Position numbers and translations under genes: made by a program. Shown here one piece after another: positions 25,628 to 37,231 of a stretch of 64,000 bases of DNA. Numbering within the stretch: the first letter of the stretch is position 1; every line of letters begins with the position of its first letter. Source of the stretch: Tetrahymena elliotti 4EA (Eukaryota; Ciliophora; Oligohymenophorea; Hymenostomatida; Tetrahymenidae); the NCBI GenBank assembly GCA_000231825.2, contig JH720343.1, positions 167,618 to 231,617 of the forward strand, given 5' to 3'. The notes beneath the pieces are model-generated. The model made no database searches. It saw only the letters and a program-made list of their open reading frames with translations, and was not told the origin of the DNA.

Positions 25628-26522
25628 ATTTGACTTGAAGTGATTAACTTTTATAAATATATTATAACAAAATCTCATATTTATTTTTGTAACTTTATTC
25701 CATCTATTTACTTGTATCATAATTTCTCAAAATTACAAAAGTAAATAAATCAACTCTAATTCATATTTTTTTTCTAATAAATTAAATTTAAATATTTTAC
25801 AAACAATAAAAGTAAGAATTTTAAAAAATATTTGATTATAAACAAATTCTTCTAAAACTTTACAAAATTTTATTTAAAATAAATCTAAACTAATATTATT
25901 TTAGCTAAAAAAAAATCTTTGTAAATTTTAAAATTTACATAAAAAATTTCTCAAAAATAAAAAAATCAACAAAAAATGATATTATAATAATTATCTTAAA
26001 ATTTATTTTTATTCAATAAAAATCTAATCCGATAGAAGCCAAATAATTTAACCCTTAAAAATAATTTAAAAAAACAAATTTTGAGATATTTCTAATGTAA
26101 GAAGATCATTATTTATTTAGTCCTTAATTAAAACAACTCTTTTAATTTATTTTTATCATAAGTTCTCAAATATCTAAAAATTACCTATTTAAAATCACTC
26201 ACTTATTTTTCTATTATTAATTTAATTATAATATTTAAAGAAAATTTGAATAAGAATTTTAAAGTAAGTTTTAAGTTTATAAAATTTAACATGAAATTTG
26301 GAACAAAAATTAAAACCATTTTAATAATTTTGCAATTAAGAAATAAAGAGAGAAAAAGAAATACTTCCTAAAAAAGTTATTCAATGTTGTCAGAAATAAT
26401 CATTCTTTACTGCTGAAAAAATTATCAATTAGTAAACATAAACAAAAAATTTAGAATAAAAAAATTTATTAAATTAAAGAATAAATATCAAATTTTTATT
26501 AAAGACTTTTAATTAAGTTTTA
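25628..26522. other. Convergent spacer
   Basis: About 900 bp of very AT-rich DNA between the TOG gene and the selenium-binding protein gene. No gene seen. Confidence 0.6.
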
Positions 26523-27980
26523 TCAAACCCAGATATCACTTGAGCAATCACCACCAGGATATCTAACTTCATGTGCAACAGAGGGACCATGAGGTTCGTT
26601 TGAGAGATCAACTATGAAATTAGTATCAAGTGTCATACCTCCATTAATTGTGTCAACATCAACCTTTAAAATTTATCCACCGTTTTTAATCATTTCAGGA
26701 TAGAATTAAGAATCCCAAGGTCTTAATAAGGATGAAGTGACATAGAGACGTTTGCCATCACGAGAAAGTTAGAGCATTTAAGGTCCACCTTCAATTTTCT
26801 TTCCTTTAACAACTGGAACTTCATTTAAGAGATCTTCTCTTTCCTTTCCATTTTCATCAATTACAGTCACAGAGCCACCCTTAATAAGTGAGCCACCTAA
26901 GTATATTGTTGATGCAAGTTTAGGATTATCAGGATCAGTAATATCATATTAATTGACACATCCGTGAAGCCAGCAAGAAGCATATAAGAAACGATCATCT
27001 AAGGAAATCAAGATATCTGTAATCAATCCTGGCATGGTAGGAAGAGCCCAACCTTTTACATTGATAGGAGTAATTTCAGCAACCTTCTTAGCTTCATATA
27101 AACCTGTTTATTCATTAGGCTGGAACTTAATTAATGTTGAGCTTAAGGCTGTACCAACAAAACCATAATTTACTTAGGGATTGTGAGGGAAACGAACTTC
27201 TAAGGGAATTAAACCTTCATTTCCTAATTCAATTTTGTTGATAAGCTTTCTCTTTTGCCAATCCCAGAAGAGTAAAGAATTACCATACATATTCTTAACT
27301 TGTTCAGGATTAAAACCATACCAGAATGCTTTTGGGCAACCAAATTCTGTGGAAACCAGGACATTGTGATTAGGTTAATACCAGAAGTCATATCCAAAAT
27401 TTTAAGTATCTTCCTTACTCTCCCATCTATCTTTAACTTCGAATGTGTGACCATCAATTAAGGCAAAACCACCACCACCTTCTTCACCATTTTAACCCAT
27501 TAAAGAAATCATAATTTCTCCACTGGGAAGACAATGAGTGGTGTGAGGGAAGGAACCACCATTTGTTTTACGAGCGAGTTCTTCACCAGTTATTTCAGTC
27601 TTAATGGTAGGGTTATGAGGATCAGAAAGGACATCAACAATGTAAATGTTTGCACTCTTCATAGAAGGGAGAACAAGATAACGATGTCTATTTTGAGAGT
27701 TACCTTTACAGCTAACACAAGCATTCCAGCCAAAATGATGGAGTTCATCTCCAACACGAGGCATATCTAATCTATGAATAATTTTAGAGTAGTTTTCGCT
27801 AGTAGGATCGACATCTATAGTAGCTAAGTAGTCAGGCTTTGTTGGATCAGAAGGAAGCATTACTGTGTAGAGAATTTTCTCAGGTTAACTCTTTTAATAA
27901 GCCTCAAGAGGGGTACTAAAGAAGGTGCACTCATTTTTATTGGGTAAACAGCATGATGGCTATTCTTGAACGTTATTCAT
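26523..27980 (-). CDS. SELENBP1: Selenium-binding protein / methanethiol oxidase
   Basis: Intronless, 485 aa, ATG 27980 to TGA 26523. It is colinear with animal and plant SELENBP1 along its whole length. It shows [17 protein letters not shown] with the selenium-linked Cys, [81 protein letters not shown] and the C-terminal [12 protein letters not shown]. The family oxidises methanethiol to H2O2, formaldehyde and H2S and is a metal-dependent cytosolic beta-propeller enzyme. The conserved His residues expected for metal binding are present. No signal peptide is visible. Lower A+T in codons than most neighbours suggests a well-expressed gene. The start gives a short Cys-rich leader ([13 protein letters not shown]) before the conserved core. 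Confidence 0.96.
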
Positions 27981-29072
27981 TTGCTAGAACTATTTGGTTT
28001 TTTTTTTATTTATTTTTCAACTATTTTAATTAAACAAGTTATTTGTAATTAATTGATAAATTTTTTTGGTTTTAATTGAAACACAGCTTTTATATTGAGT
28101 CATTTCTTAGACATAAAAAGATATTTTTAGTAAATTCACAAGAAAAGTTCTTCATCTCTTCGAGAATATATTAACTTAATATATTTTTTCTTTTATATAA
28201 ATAAATACAAAGAAGTTCATCAGCACCCAATATTTAGTAAGTGATATAAAAAAAGATATTTAATCAAATTTCTTTTTTAATCCTATACTTCAGTAACTTA
28301 AATTTTAAAACTTAGGACTCTGTTTTCTCTTCTTTGCTTCTTTTTAGGAAAAAAAATTGATGATTTGTGGTTAGTTTTACATTTCTCATAAAAATAAATA
28401 TTCTTCCTCTCATAAATTGATTAGTTTATGTATTAAATTATTATATCAAACAAATCCTAATGTATGGAGTTGGAAACTTCCTCACTGTTAAATAATAGAA
28501 ATGATATATTCATTAGCTGATTTTTTCTACAAAACAACCACAAATAATAAATTTATATTTTTACTCTAATCTATAACTATTTTCATTATAAAAAATCTAA
28601 ATATGTTGCTTAAGTAATAATTTTGATCAGAAGAGACTAATGCTAACCTTTAAATCAAAAAGACTATAGAATTTCAATAATTGATGACGAATTTGGTATA
28701 TTAATTACTTTGTGGTAATAAGATAGTTTAATTTTATGATTCGATTATTATATTATAAAAGAAATTATTAAAATGTCTTATCCATAATTCTTCCTAATTT
28801 ATCCTCAGATCTAAACACCTCAAACTTCTAAAACTTATTAGGTCATTTTTACAGATAAAAATTGTTAAGATTGTTTTTAGTCATTTTTTAATTCAAAGGA
28901 AAAAGGGTAAAAAGTGAAAAAAATTAAGCTAAAATAAAAGTGTTATATTTAAAGATATCTCAGAAAGATGCTTTATAATAGCTTTTAAACGTTTTTAAAA
29001 TAAGACCTTCATCAAATGATACTTTTAATAAATATTTTAAAATAATATATCTTCTGATAAGTATCAAGTATT

Positions 29073-29300
29073 GTTACTTAAATTTCATCTAAAAATAGAA
29101 AAAACTAATATCGAAAAATTTTTAATAAAAATAAATAAAAGTAAAAATTAAATTTCTTAGAAATAAATACTATTGAAAAAATATTTTATTAATTTTATTT
29201 TAAAAAGCAAATAAAAAAATTTTGAGTGTTTAGACAATTTTATCACTTTTTTTACACACCAACAAAAAGTAAATAAAAGAATTTATTTACAAAAAAATTT
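29073..29300. repeat. Diverged direct repeat, copy 1
   Basis: This unit shares an ordered series of words with 29383-29610: TTACTTAAAT, TCATCTAAAA, TTAGAAATAAAT, GTGTTTAGACAATTTTATCA and AACAAAAAGTAA. The copies are about 310 bp apart and differ by substitutions and small indels. This indicates an old tandem duplication of spacer DNA rather than a gene. Confidence 0.55.
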
Positions 29301-29382
29301 CTATTTTTAATTAAAAAAAATAAAAAAAAATATTAAATTAGTAATTCTTCTGTAAAATAGCTTTGTTAACTTTTTTTAAATT

Positions 29383-29610
29383 ATTACTTAAATTTTCATC
29401 TAAAAAATTAGAAAAAATGAATATCTAGAAATAGATTAATAAAATTAATAAAAAAACTAAAATTAAATTTATTAGAAATAAATTCTGTTTAAATAAAACA
29501 GTGTTTATTTTATTTTACAAATATCAAAACATTTAGTGTGATGACTATTTATCACTTATCATTCTATCATATGTGAACAAAAAGTAAAAAAAATAATTTA
29601 TTTTTAAAAG
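29383..29610. repeat. Diverged direct repeat, copy 2
   Basis: Second copy of the unit at 29073-29300, in the same orientation. Matching words appear in the same order (TTACTTAAAT, TCATCTAAAA, TTAGAAATAAAT, TATTTATCACTTATC, AACAAAAAGTAA). Confidence 0.55.
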
Positions 29611-31371
29611 AAAATATATTGAAAATCTCTTGGAATTATTATTTTGTAAAATATTAAATTTATTGAAAAAATTTCATTTTCGATTTTTTTTACACAAAAT
29701 AAAAATATTTTTTAGAAAATTAGAGAAGATTAATCTATTTCACAAAAAGATTATTAAAGAAATGTTTTTTTCTATACGCTTAATAAATTAAACACAACAT
29801 TTAATTTTAGATTATTTCTTAATTTGATTTTCTACCTTAGAAATTTTTTAATAAAATAGATAGATTTGATAAATTTTCATATTACATTTCTTCTATTTTA
29901 ATCAAAATTAATTTTTGAAATAAAATGTCTACTCTACATCTCTGATTTTCAAAAATGTTTCTGTTAAATAACAGATCCTTTAAATACTATCTAAAATAGT
30001 GTTGGTTTCTTATTCAATGGTTTTAAAAATATGATAAACATATTAATTATATAGATTATAAAAATAATAGGAGTTCTATTTTAATGTAGTATTTAAATTA
30101 TTATTCTTTGTGTGGTCGTTATAAAACTTATTCAAGCAATTATTTTAACGTTTGTGAGAAAATTACTTATTCCAAGCTAAAATAGATTATTTGTAAGCAA
30201 AATATTTAAAGATTTTTAAAATCATTTAAAGTTATTTCGAGTTAATTGGAAGCACGAAATAAATACGTTAATTAACATTTTTTTTAAATTTACAATTACC
30301 ATTAGATCAATTTTTAAAATTTGAATTTTTTTTAGCCGAAATCTAATTTTACAGGATTTGGACAGCAAAACAGAACATAGTATAATAATAATTATTAATT
30401 TATTAAGGTAGAATTTAGATATATTTAAAATAATAAAATAGTCAATAATTATTACACAATCTATATATTAGAAGATCGAAGTAGATTTATTTTTTCTACC
30501 ATATATATAAATAATCTTTCTCCTTCTTTTTCAAATTTGTTAACTTCTACTTGCTATTAAAATCATGAATTCTTAATCAAAATAAATATTATCTAACATT
30601 TCTACTTCACCCTTAACCAAAACTTCTATTTTATTTTTAAACGAAACTCAATCAATCATGTAAATTAATAATCTATTCACTTCTACTAATAGATCGGATT
30701 CAGTTTCAAAATTATGAAGGTAATCTAGTTTTCAAATAGAAAAATACTGTTAAATATGTTTAAATATTTATGTATAAGGAATAAAAGAATTAAGCATTGA
30801 AATCTCTTCTATAAATTTCTATTTTTTTTAATAAGTTTATACTTTGTCTGACTGCTAATAATTTTCAAAAACTGCAAGACTAACTCTGTGTAATTTATAG
30901 TAGAGGGTTAAAAAATTTAAGATAAGGAAAACGAGCTAAAAATATACTATTTTAATAAAATTTGAGTGTTATAATAATCTATTCTAATAGTATATATATG
31001 GTATAAATATCTATTATTTTTCTTTTTTTCTAAAGTTCTTGAATATGAAACAAAATATGAAAATAAGCAAACTCAGTGTCTATCACTATTTATTAACTTA
31101 AATAAATGAAGTGAAGTGAATAAATGCATAAGTTATTACTCATTTTGATAATATTTATTCTACTCTTAAAATAAAAATGACATGTAGCTTCATCCAACTG
31201 TTTATGACAGTAATATTTTAAATATTTTAGTTGAATAAATAGGTTGCTAAATATGGATTTTTATTTTTTTGTAGTAGATAGGTAGTTTATATTCAAGATA
31301 ATTTGGTGTTCTATTCTTAAAGAGAATTTTGATTTTCAATCTGGTTATATTTATTTTTTGTGAAATAGTGG

Positions 31372-31380
31372 GGCGGGAAA
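31372..31380. promoter_or_regulatory. E2F/DP-like site (GGCGGGAAA)
   Basis: GGCGGGAAA is the reverse complement of TTTCCCGCC, the classical E2F site. It is embedded in GGGGCGGGAAAG and lies 466 bp before the CDH1 start. It is the most GC-rich word in 3.9 kb of spacer. A regulatory role is inferred. Confidence 0.45.
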
Positions 31381-31845
31381 GTTCAAAAATGAATTTTAGT
31401 TAGCTGTTTATTGTCTCAAATTATCAACTTCTAAAAAGGAAATTATTTAAAAATTTTTGAAAGAATGAATGATCACATAATTGAATACTAAGAGGCTAGA
31501 AACAGATTGATCTATACAAATGTGGAAAATATACATACATCTTTTCTATTAGATTAGCTTGATATTTGTAAAATTTACTAATTTGATAGCTGCAGATTCT
31601 TTAATTTTTGAAAATAAAAACCTGTAAATAGCAATCCGAAAAAGATAATAATTATTAAAAAAAAAACTAATACTTACAAAACAAAAGTAAAAACCAATAA
31701 TTTGTACATACAATCTATTGAAAAATAAAAAGAATCAAGATTTAACTTTTAATATATATATCCTGCACTAACCAAAAAACACAATAAAAAGATCTCACCC
31801 TTACAAAATCTCTTTAGATATAAAACTCTCCTTTGTACTTTTAAA

Positions 31846-33576
31846 ATGAACTTCACTTCCCCCCTAAAATCTAACAAGGCTAACAACTTGTTTGAAAGCC
31901 CTACTTGCTATATGTCACCCTCTGCTTTTGATAAAAACTGTGACCAAAATATTAATACTTTAAATGTAATTAATGCTCCTTTCTGCAATTCTATTTAATA
32001 AAATAAGAGTCCTTAAAATTCTTAGTTTAAAACCCCTACTAAGTACTCTGATCGCTTTATACCTGCAAGAACTGATTCTATAAGTAAAACTCTGTTTGAC
32101 TTAAAAGATGAAATGATTATTGAGGAATAACCATAAAACAGAATGCTTACAGAGTCTCCTTTTGTTTAGCAATCAAGATAATATCATGCAAACAACTCTA
32201 GTAGTCAAAGTACTACCATCAATGGATTTTCTAATGGACATACCTTAAATTCTTCTCAACAATTAACTACTCCAAGCAAAAAAGCTAACTTTTTAAGTTA
32301 GTAAGATGAAAACACAAAATCTTACAATGAACTCATTTAAAGAGAACTCTTTGGTAATTGCGAAGGTTCAAATAATAAAAAGTTTTCAGAAGAACTTTAA
32401 AAAACACCTATTCTCAAATTTCATTGGGATCAAAAAAACGCTACAACATCACCTCTTGTTAATATTTAGCAATCTCCATTTTAGATTTCTACTCCAGATG
32501 ATCGTTCTAAGGAATAAAAACGTAAAATATCAAAAACCCCTTTCAAAGTTTTGGATGCTCCTGGGTTATAAGATGATTTTTATGTTGACTTACTAGATTG
32601 GAGTTCTCAAAATTTGATAGCAGTAGGATTAGGTAAATCAATCTTCATATGGAATGCTGCAACAGGTAGTGTACAAAAGCTCTGTGATAGCAAAGCTTAA
32701 AATTTTGGAGCTAACATTGAAAACTGTCAAAATTAATCTCAACAAAATTACTACACAAGCTTAAAATGGTCACCAAACGGTAACTAAATAGCACTTGGAA
32801 ACTATAACGGATAAGTTGAGCTCTGGGACTTAACAACCAAATAGTTAATCCGTGAATTTTCAGCTCAAAAAGAAAGAATAGGATGTATTGATTTCAATAA
32901 TAATAATGTCTTTGCAGCTGGCTCTAAAGATAAAAGCATCCTTGTTCAAGATATTCGTGACCCAAAAATTTTAAGAATGGCTAGAGGTCATAAGTAAGAA
33001 ATTTGTTAAGTAAAATGGTCTCCTGATTAATAGTACCTTGCATCAGGAGGTAATGATAATATGGTAGCTATATGGGATATAGCTCGCTCTTATAACTAAG
33101 GCATTAATAATTTTGGTTCAAGTTCTAATGAAATCAGTCCTTATCAAAAGCATAATGAACATCAAGCAGCAGTAAGAGCCCTTGCATGGAATCCTCATCA
33201 ATATGGAGTTCTATTAAGTGGAGGTGGTTCAAGAGATCAAACTATTAAAGTTTGGAATATCAATACTAACAGTCTACTTGGATCTGTTGATGTTGGCTCT
33301 TAAGTTTGTAAACTACTATTCTCACCTGACTAAAATGAATTTGTCTGTGCCCATGGTTTTGAATATAACAAAGTAACAGTTTGGAAATATCCTACTATGA
33401 GCCAAATTGCAGAGCTTGAAGGACATTAAAGTAGAGTTCTCTTTATGAGTATGGCGCCTGACAATTAAACAATAGTTACTGGTGCTGGTGATGAAACTCT
33501 TAAATTCTGGAAAATTTTTTAAGGAAGACCAGTATCTAAATAGCAATCCTTGCTCAAACATTCTGATTTAAGGTGA
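31846..33576 (+). CDS. CDH1: Cdh1/Fizzy-related activator of the anaphase-promoting complex
   Basis: Intronless, 576 aa. The C-box is plain: SDRFIPAR at residues 68-75. Before the propeller comes the family signature KISKTPFKVLDAPGLQDDFY and DLLDWSSQN. Seven WD40 blades follow (SLKWSPNGNQIALG, VELWDLTTKQ, CIDFNNNNVFAAGSKDKS, EICQVKWSPDQQYLASGGND, AVRALAWNPHQYGVLLSGGG, VCKLLFSPDQNEFV, MAPDNQTIVTGAGDETLKFW). The protein ends in Leu-Arg, close to the Ile-Arg tail that docks on the APC/C. The propeller resembles Cdh1 more than Cdc20. It recruits substrates to the APC/C for ubiquitination in late mitosis and G1. SP/TP sites in the N-terminal 150 residues (ESPTC, YMSPS, KTPTK) fit Cdk control. An E2F-like octamer lies 466 bp upstream. 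Confidence 0.95.
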
Positions 33577-34951
33577 ATAAAGCCAACATTTCCCTTGCTT
33601 TTTAAAGCAATTTTTCAACTTCAAATGTCGGTCTTTTAAATAAAAATAGACATTTTTGATTTGTTTAATAAATATGCATTAAAATATATTACAAATACAA
33701 AAATTCTTTTAATTAACTAATTAACAACACAACCAACTAATTTAATAATAAATGTAATTATAAATCAACAAACCAACCAACAAAATTAAATCTAAACAAA
33801 TTTACTTTATAACTTATCTCTTTAATATTTATTTTATTACATAAATTAGCTTTATATTTTGTTTTATTTCTCAACATTTTTAAAATCTCTGAATAAATAA
33901 AATCCTGATTTCCTTTGAATTTAAATATTTAAAAAACTTAACAATTATTATTTATTAAATTAACTCATTCTTTTTTTTCCTTTATTTAAATATTTCAATT
34001 TTCAGACTTAAAAATTACTGAACTAATTTCATAAATAAAAATAGATTTAAATATTTTTATAACTTCAAAATGTATGTTTAAACATCAACATTCTAACATA
34101 TCTTAAATTACTTAAAATAAATTTATTAACATGTAATTAATAAACTCAAAATAAATTATTAATTTAAAAAAGATCCATGCTTAGATTGATATTTTATAAA
34201 AATCCTAAAGAATTATTCACCTTCATAAAATAAGTTTTCGATTTTTTCTTCAAAATAAATGATTTTCTACTCATAAAAATGTTAAATATCTAAAAAACCA
34301 GAAGAAAATGAATTAAAATCATTAAATAATTAAAATAATAAATAAGGGATTTAAAGAAAAGAAGTAAAAACATTTTAACATTTATTTTAATTTAAAAGTA
34401 TCTATTAATAAGTTTACATAAATTAAAATATATTTCTCTCTAAAAAAATATTGTTTTTGTTAAAAAGTAAAATGATATTAATAATTATCATTTCTTTTAA
34501 AAATAAAATTGAAGACACCATAAAATAAATATTTAACAAGCTAAGAAAAATAATTTACTTAAATTAATAATAAAATTAATTTTATATTAACAATATATAA
34601 AGTAAACAAAAATCTGTAAAGTAAAAAAATTTGGTTTAATTCAATGTATTATGTAAAAAATATTATTATATTCAAACTCTAAAATTCTTTTTTCTTTATT
34701 AAAAGTAAGATTTTTATTAAGGGAATTAATTGATTATTATGAAATAAAAAATTGCGTACTATTGATAGAAGGTCTTTCTGCAAACAAGCATGCAAAAAAA
34801 AACAATTAATTCAAGCTGTGTTTTCAAATAATAACTTATATTGGCTTTATTCTTTATTAGTATATTTTTTTTATGTAAATATAATAAAAAAAAGTCAAAG
34901 AAATACACAATAAAAAAATTTAATAGTCAAAACAGATAAGAAATCTAAAAG
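33577..34951. other. Spacer between CDH1 and the first SHIPPO gene
   Basis: About 1.4 kb, AT-rich, with runs of A and T and repeated CAACCAACCAA-type words near 33725-33785. No supported gene. Confidence 0.6.
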
Positions 34952-36558
34952 ATGTCAGTAACAGTTTCAAGTGGATTTTAGATCAGCAATTCTCCATTAA
35001 ATAATTCAAAATCTAAGCAGATGTATTCTTTCCCAAAGGAAACTAGATTTAAACTGAATGCGAACTCTTAGTAAATAATAAATTACCACTTCTATAAAAT
35101 TTTTTCATTTGGATTTAGTTGAGAGATAGATCATTTTAGAAAAATATTTTTTTGTAAAATTTTTTTCTATATTAATCTAGATCTGCAAATGTTTTCTATG
35201 ATTTACCATCTATGAGAATGACGAGATCTACGGCAATAGGCTACGGGTCTAAGTGTAATTTGGAAAGATCAAATAAATTTTATGATAGGATTTATAATTT
35301 ACAGATATATAATTATTTTTTTAATAAAAGATGACTTTACCAAACAGAATACAAAAACACCTGCTCCTAATGCTTATGAATAAAAAATGAATACAATATA
35401 GTAGGCAGAAAGAAAAGGATGGTCTTTTGGTTTAAGTAGAGAGGTAAGTTTTTCAAAGCTCCTATATTATAAAAAAATAGAAGATAATTAATTTTATTAA
35501 TATTAATTTACTGGATATTTATAAACAATCAGAATATGGCAAAGACAAGCGGGCCTCTCGGTCAATTAAATCTATTTAGCCCTGGACCAGGTATACATAA
35601 CATTTTTGTGCTACATAACTTTAGGAAAATAATATTTTGGAAACACCAAGTTCTAAAACAATTTATTATTTCTATTAATTTTGTAGAGAAAAAGATAGTA
35701 AAAATTTTTTAAAACTATAAATAGGTACATATCAAGTTCCAAGTGCTTTGAGCAAGTAATCATACACTTTGAGATAGAAAACTGCATCACCGGGTAAAAA
35801 ATTAATTTTTTATTGTTCATGTGTGTAAGAATAAATAATTATTTGTTGAAATGAAATCTTTTAAGTTGTTAAATAAAAAAATTAATACAAGTTCTACTAC
35901 CTTGAAAAAGCAATTTCAAACGTTACTAATTAATTTTATATAACTTAAAAATAGATGCTAAAAATACTAACTTAAAGTCTCCTGGACCTGGTGTAAGATT
36001 TCATTAAAATTAAGTTAAATAATAGAATTAAAATTTACTAAATAAAAAAAGGCTTACGCATCTCTCCCAACAATTAAAGAAGATGGTAAATACTTTTTGT
36101 CTAAATATAAAAGGTAACTTTATTTTTAATTTTTTGCAAATTGATTTAAAAATATTTTTATTCAATAAATTTTAGCTCTGGTTGTATAAGTTTTAGCCCC
36201 TCTTCATCCTAAAGATTCCCAAAATCTAGTGCAGATCAAACTCCTGGACCTGGGTAAAACAATTTAATTAAAATCATAATATATTAATTTCTTGATTAAA
36301 AAAATAGAACATATAAACCTATTCAGTCTATAAATCCAGATGGAAGATATTTCATTTCTAAATTTAAATCAAGTAATTCCAGATCATTCACACATTCTAA
36401 ACGTAATACTTATGGTGTTTCATAATTCACTCCTGGACCAGGTAAAATTGATTCTTGTTAGTAGAAAAATTTCTAATTATTTTTTATTTTATATTTTAGG
36501 TTCTTATAGACTTCCTAGCGAATTTGGTTATTACTAATCTAAAGCTAATTAAAGCTGA
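34952..36558 (+). CDS. SHIPPO / sperm-tail PG-rich repeat protein, copy 1
   Basis: Ten exons: 34952-35070, 35181-35254, 35331-35443, 35533-35590, 35725-35793, 35955-35992, 36052-36113, 36176-36253, 36308-36441 and 36500-36558. They give 267 aa. The protein is a string of STPGR/SHIPPO motifs, PGPGxY followed by about 25-35 residues: TPAPNAY (worn), SPGPGTYQVP, SPGPGAYASLP, TPGPGTYKPI and TPGPGSYRLPSEFGYY. Between them lie GKYFLSKYKSSG-type segments. Proteins of this kind (ODF3/CIMAP) bind inside or on axonemal and cortical microtubules. Five introns split a Gly codon in or next to a PGPG turn, an exon-per-repeat arrangement. A closely related copy follows in tandem, with the same start context and first-exon length. 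Exons of 38-134 nt make this the most fragmented gene here. Confidence 0.85.
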
Positions 36559-37231
36559 AAAAACAATCTCTTATTATACAAATTTACAATAAAGTAGCCC
36601 AAAATATATATTAGAATTTAATTATAGGATAATGTAACGAATTTATATTATTCAATATTTCTTAAAATTTATTCAATAGTAAATAGTTTACATTAAGTTA
36701 CTAAAAATAGATTTAATTTTTATTAATTATTATTTATTTTTTAAGTAAGTAGTTTCAATTTTCAGCTAATTTTGTTTCAGTTTTTCATTAATTTTTTTTT
36801 TTAATTTTTTTAAAATAATTTGAAAAATGGGTATAAAGATAAAAAAATCTTTTAAATGTTAACATATGTGTATTAGATTACTAAAAGAGTTTATTATCAT
36901 GACATAATTTAATTAATAATAAATTAAATAAAATGAAAAAAAAAACTGACTCTATTTATGAAAAGATTAATTTTTTTAAATGATAATATTGAATTGATTA
37001 GAAATTTTGATTAAACACTAAGAATTATCTTTAGATTATGATTTACCCAACAAAAAAAAGAAAGAAATTAGATAAAGTTATCAAGCAAGCAGCGAAAGGA
37101 GTTATTGATTATATTGTGCACAAATAATATTGAATAAATCAATAAAATAGTCTTAGATTTAAATAATAAATAAGAAATATATTTAAAAGGAGTAAAAAAC
37201 ATAAATATTAATTAGTCAAATTATTAGGAGG
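36559..37231. other. Spacer between the tandem SHIPPO genes
   Basis: About 670 bp. It contains a 31-codon frame, ATG 37039 to TGA 37132-37134, encoding a very basic peptide (KKRKKLDKVIKQAAKG). Otherwise it holds AT-rich tracts only. Confidence 0.5.

Larger units (their letters stand above)
27981..31845. other. Long divergent spacer (3.9 kb)
   Basis: Between the selenium-binding protein and CDH1 genes. It contains a diverged direct repeat (29073-29300 and 29383-29610) and one E2F-like site (31372-31380), listed separately. The rest is AT-rich without a coding frame I can support. It is the longest gene-free stretch in the window and could hide a noncoding RNA that I do not recognise. Confidence 0.5.
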
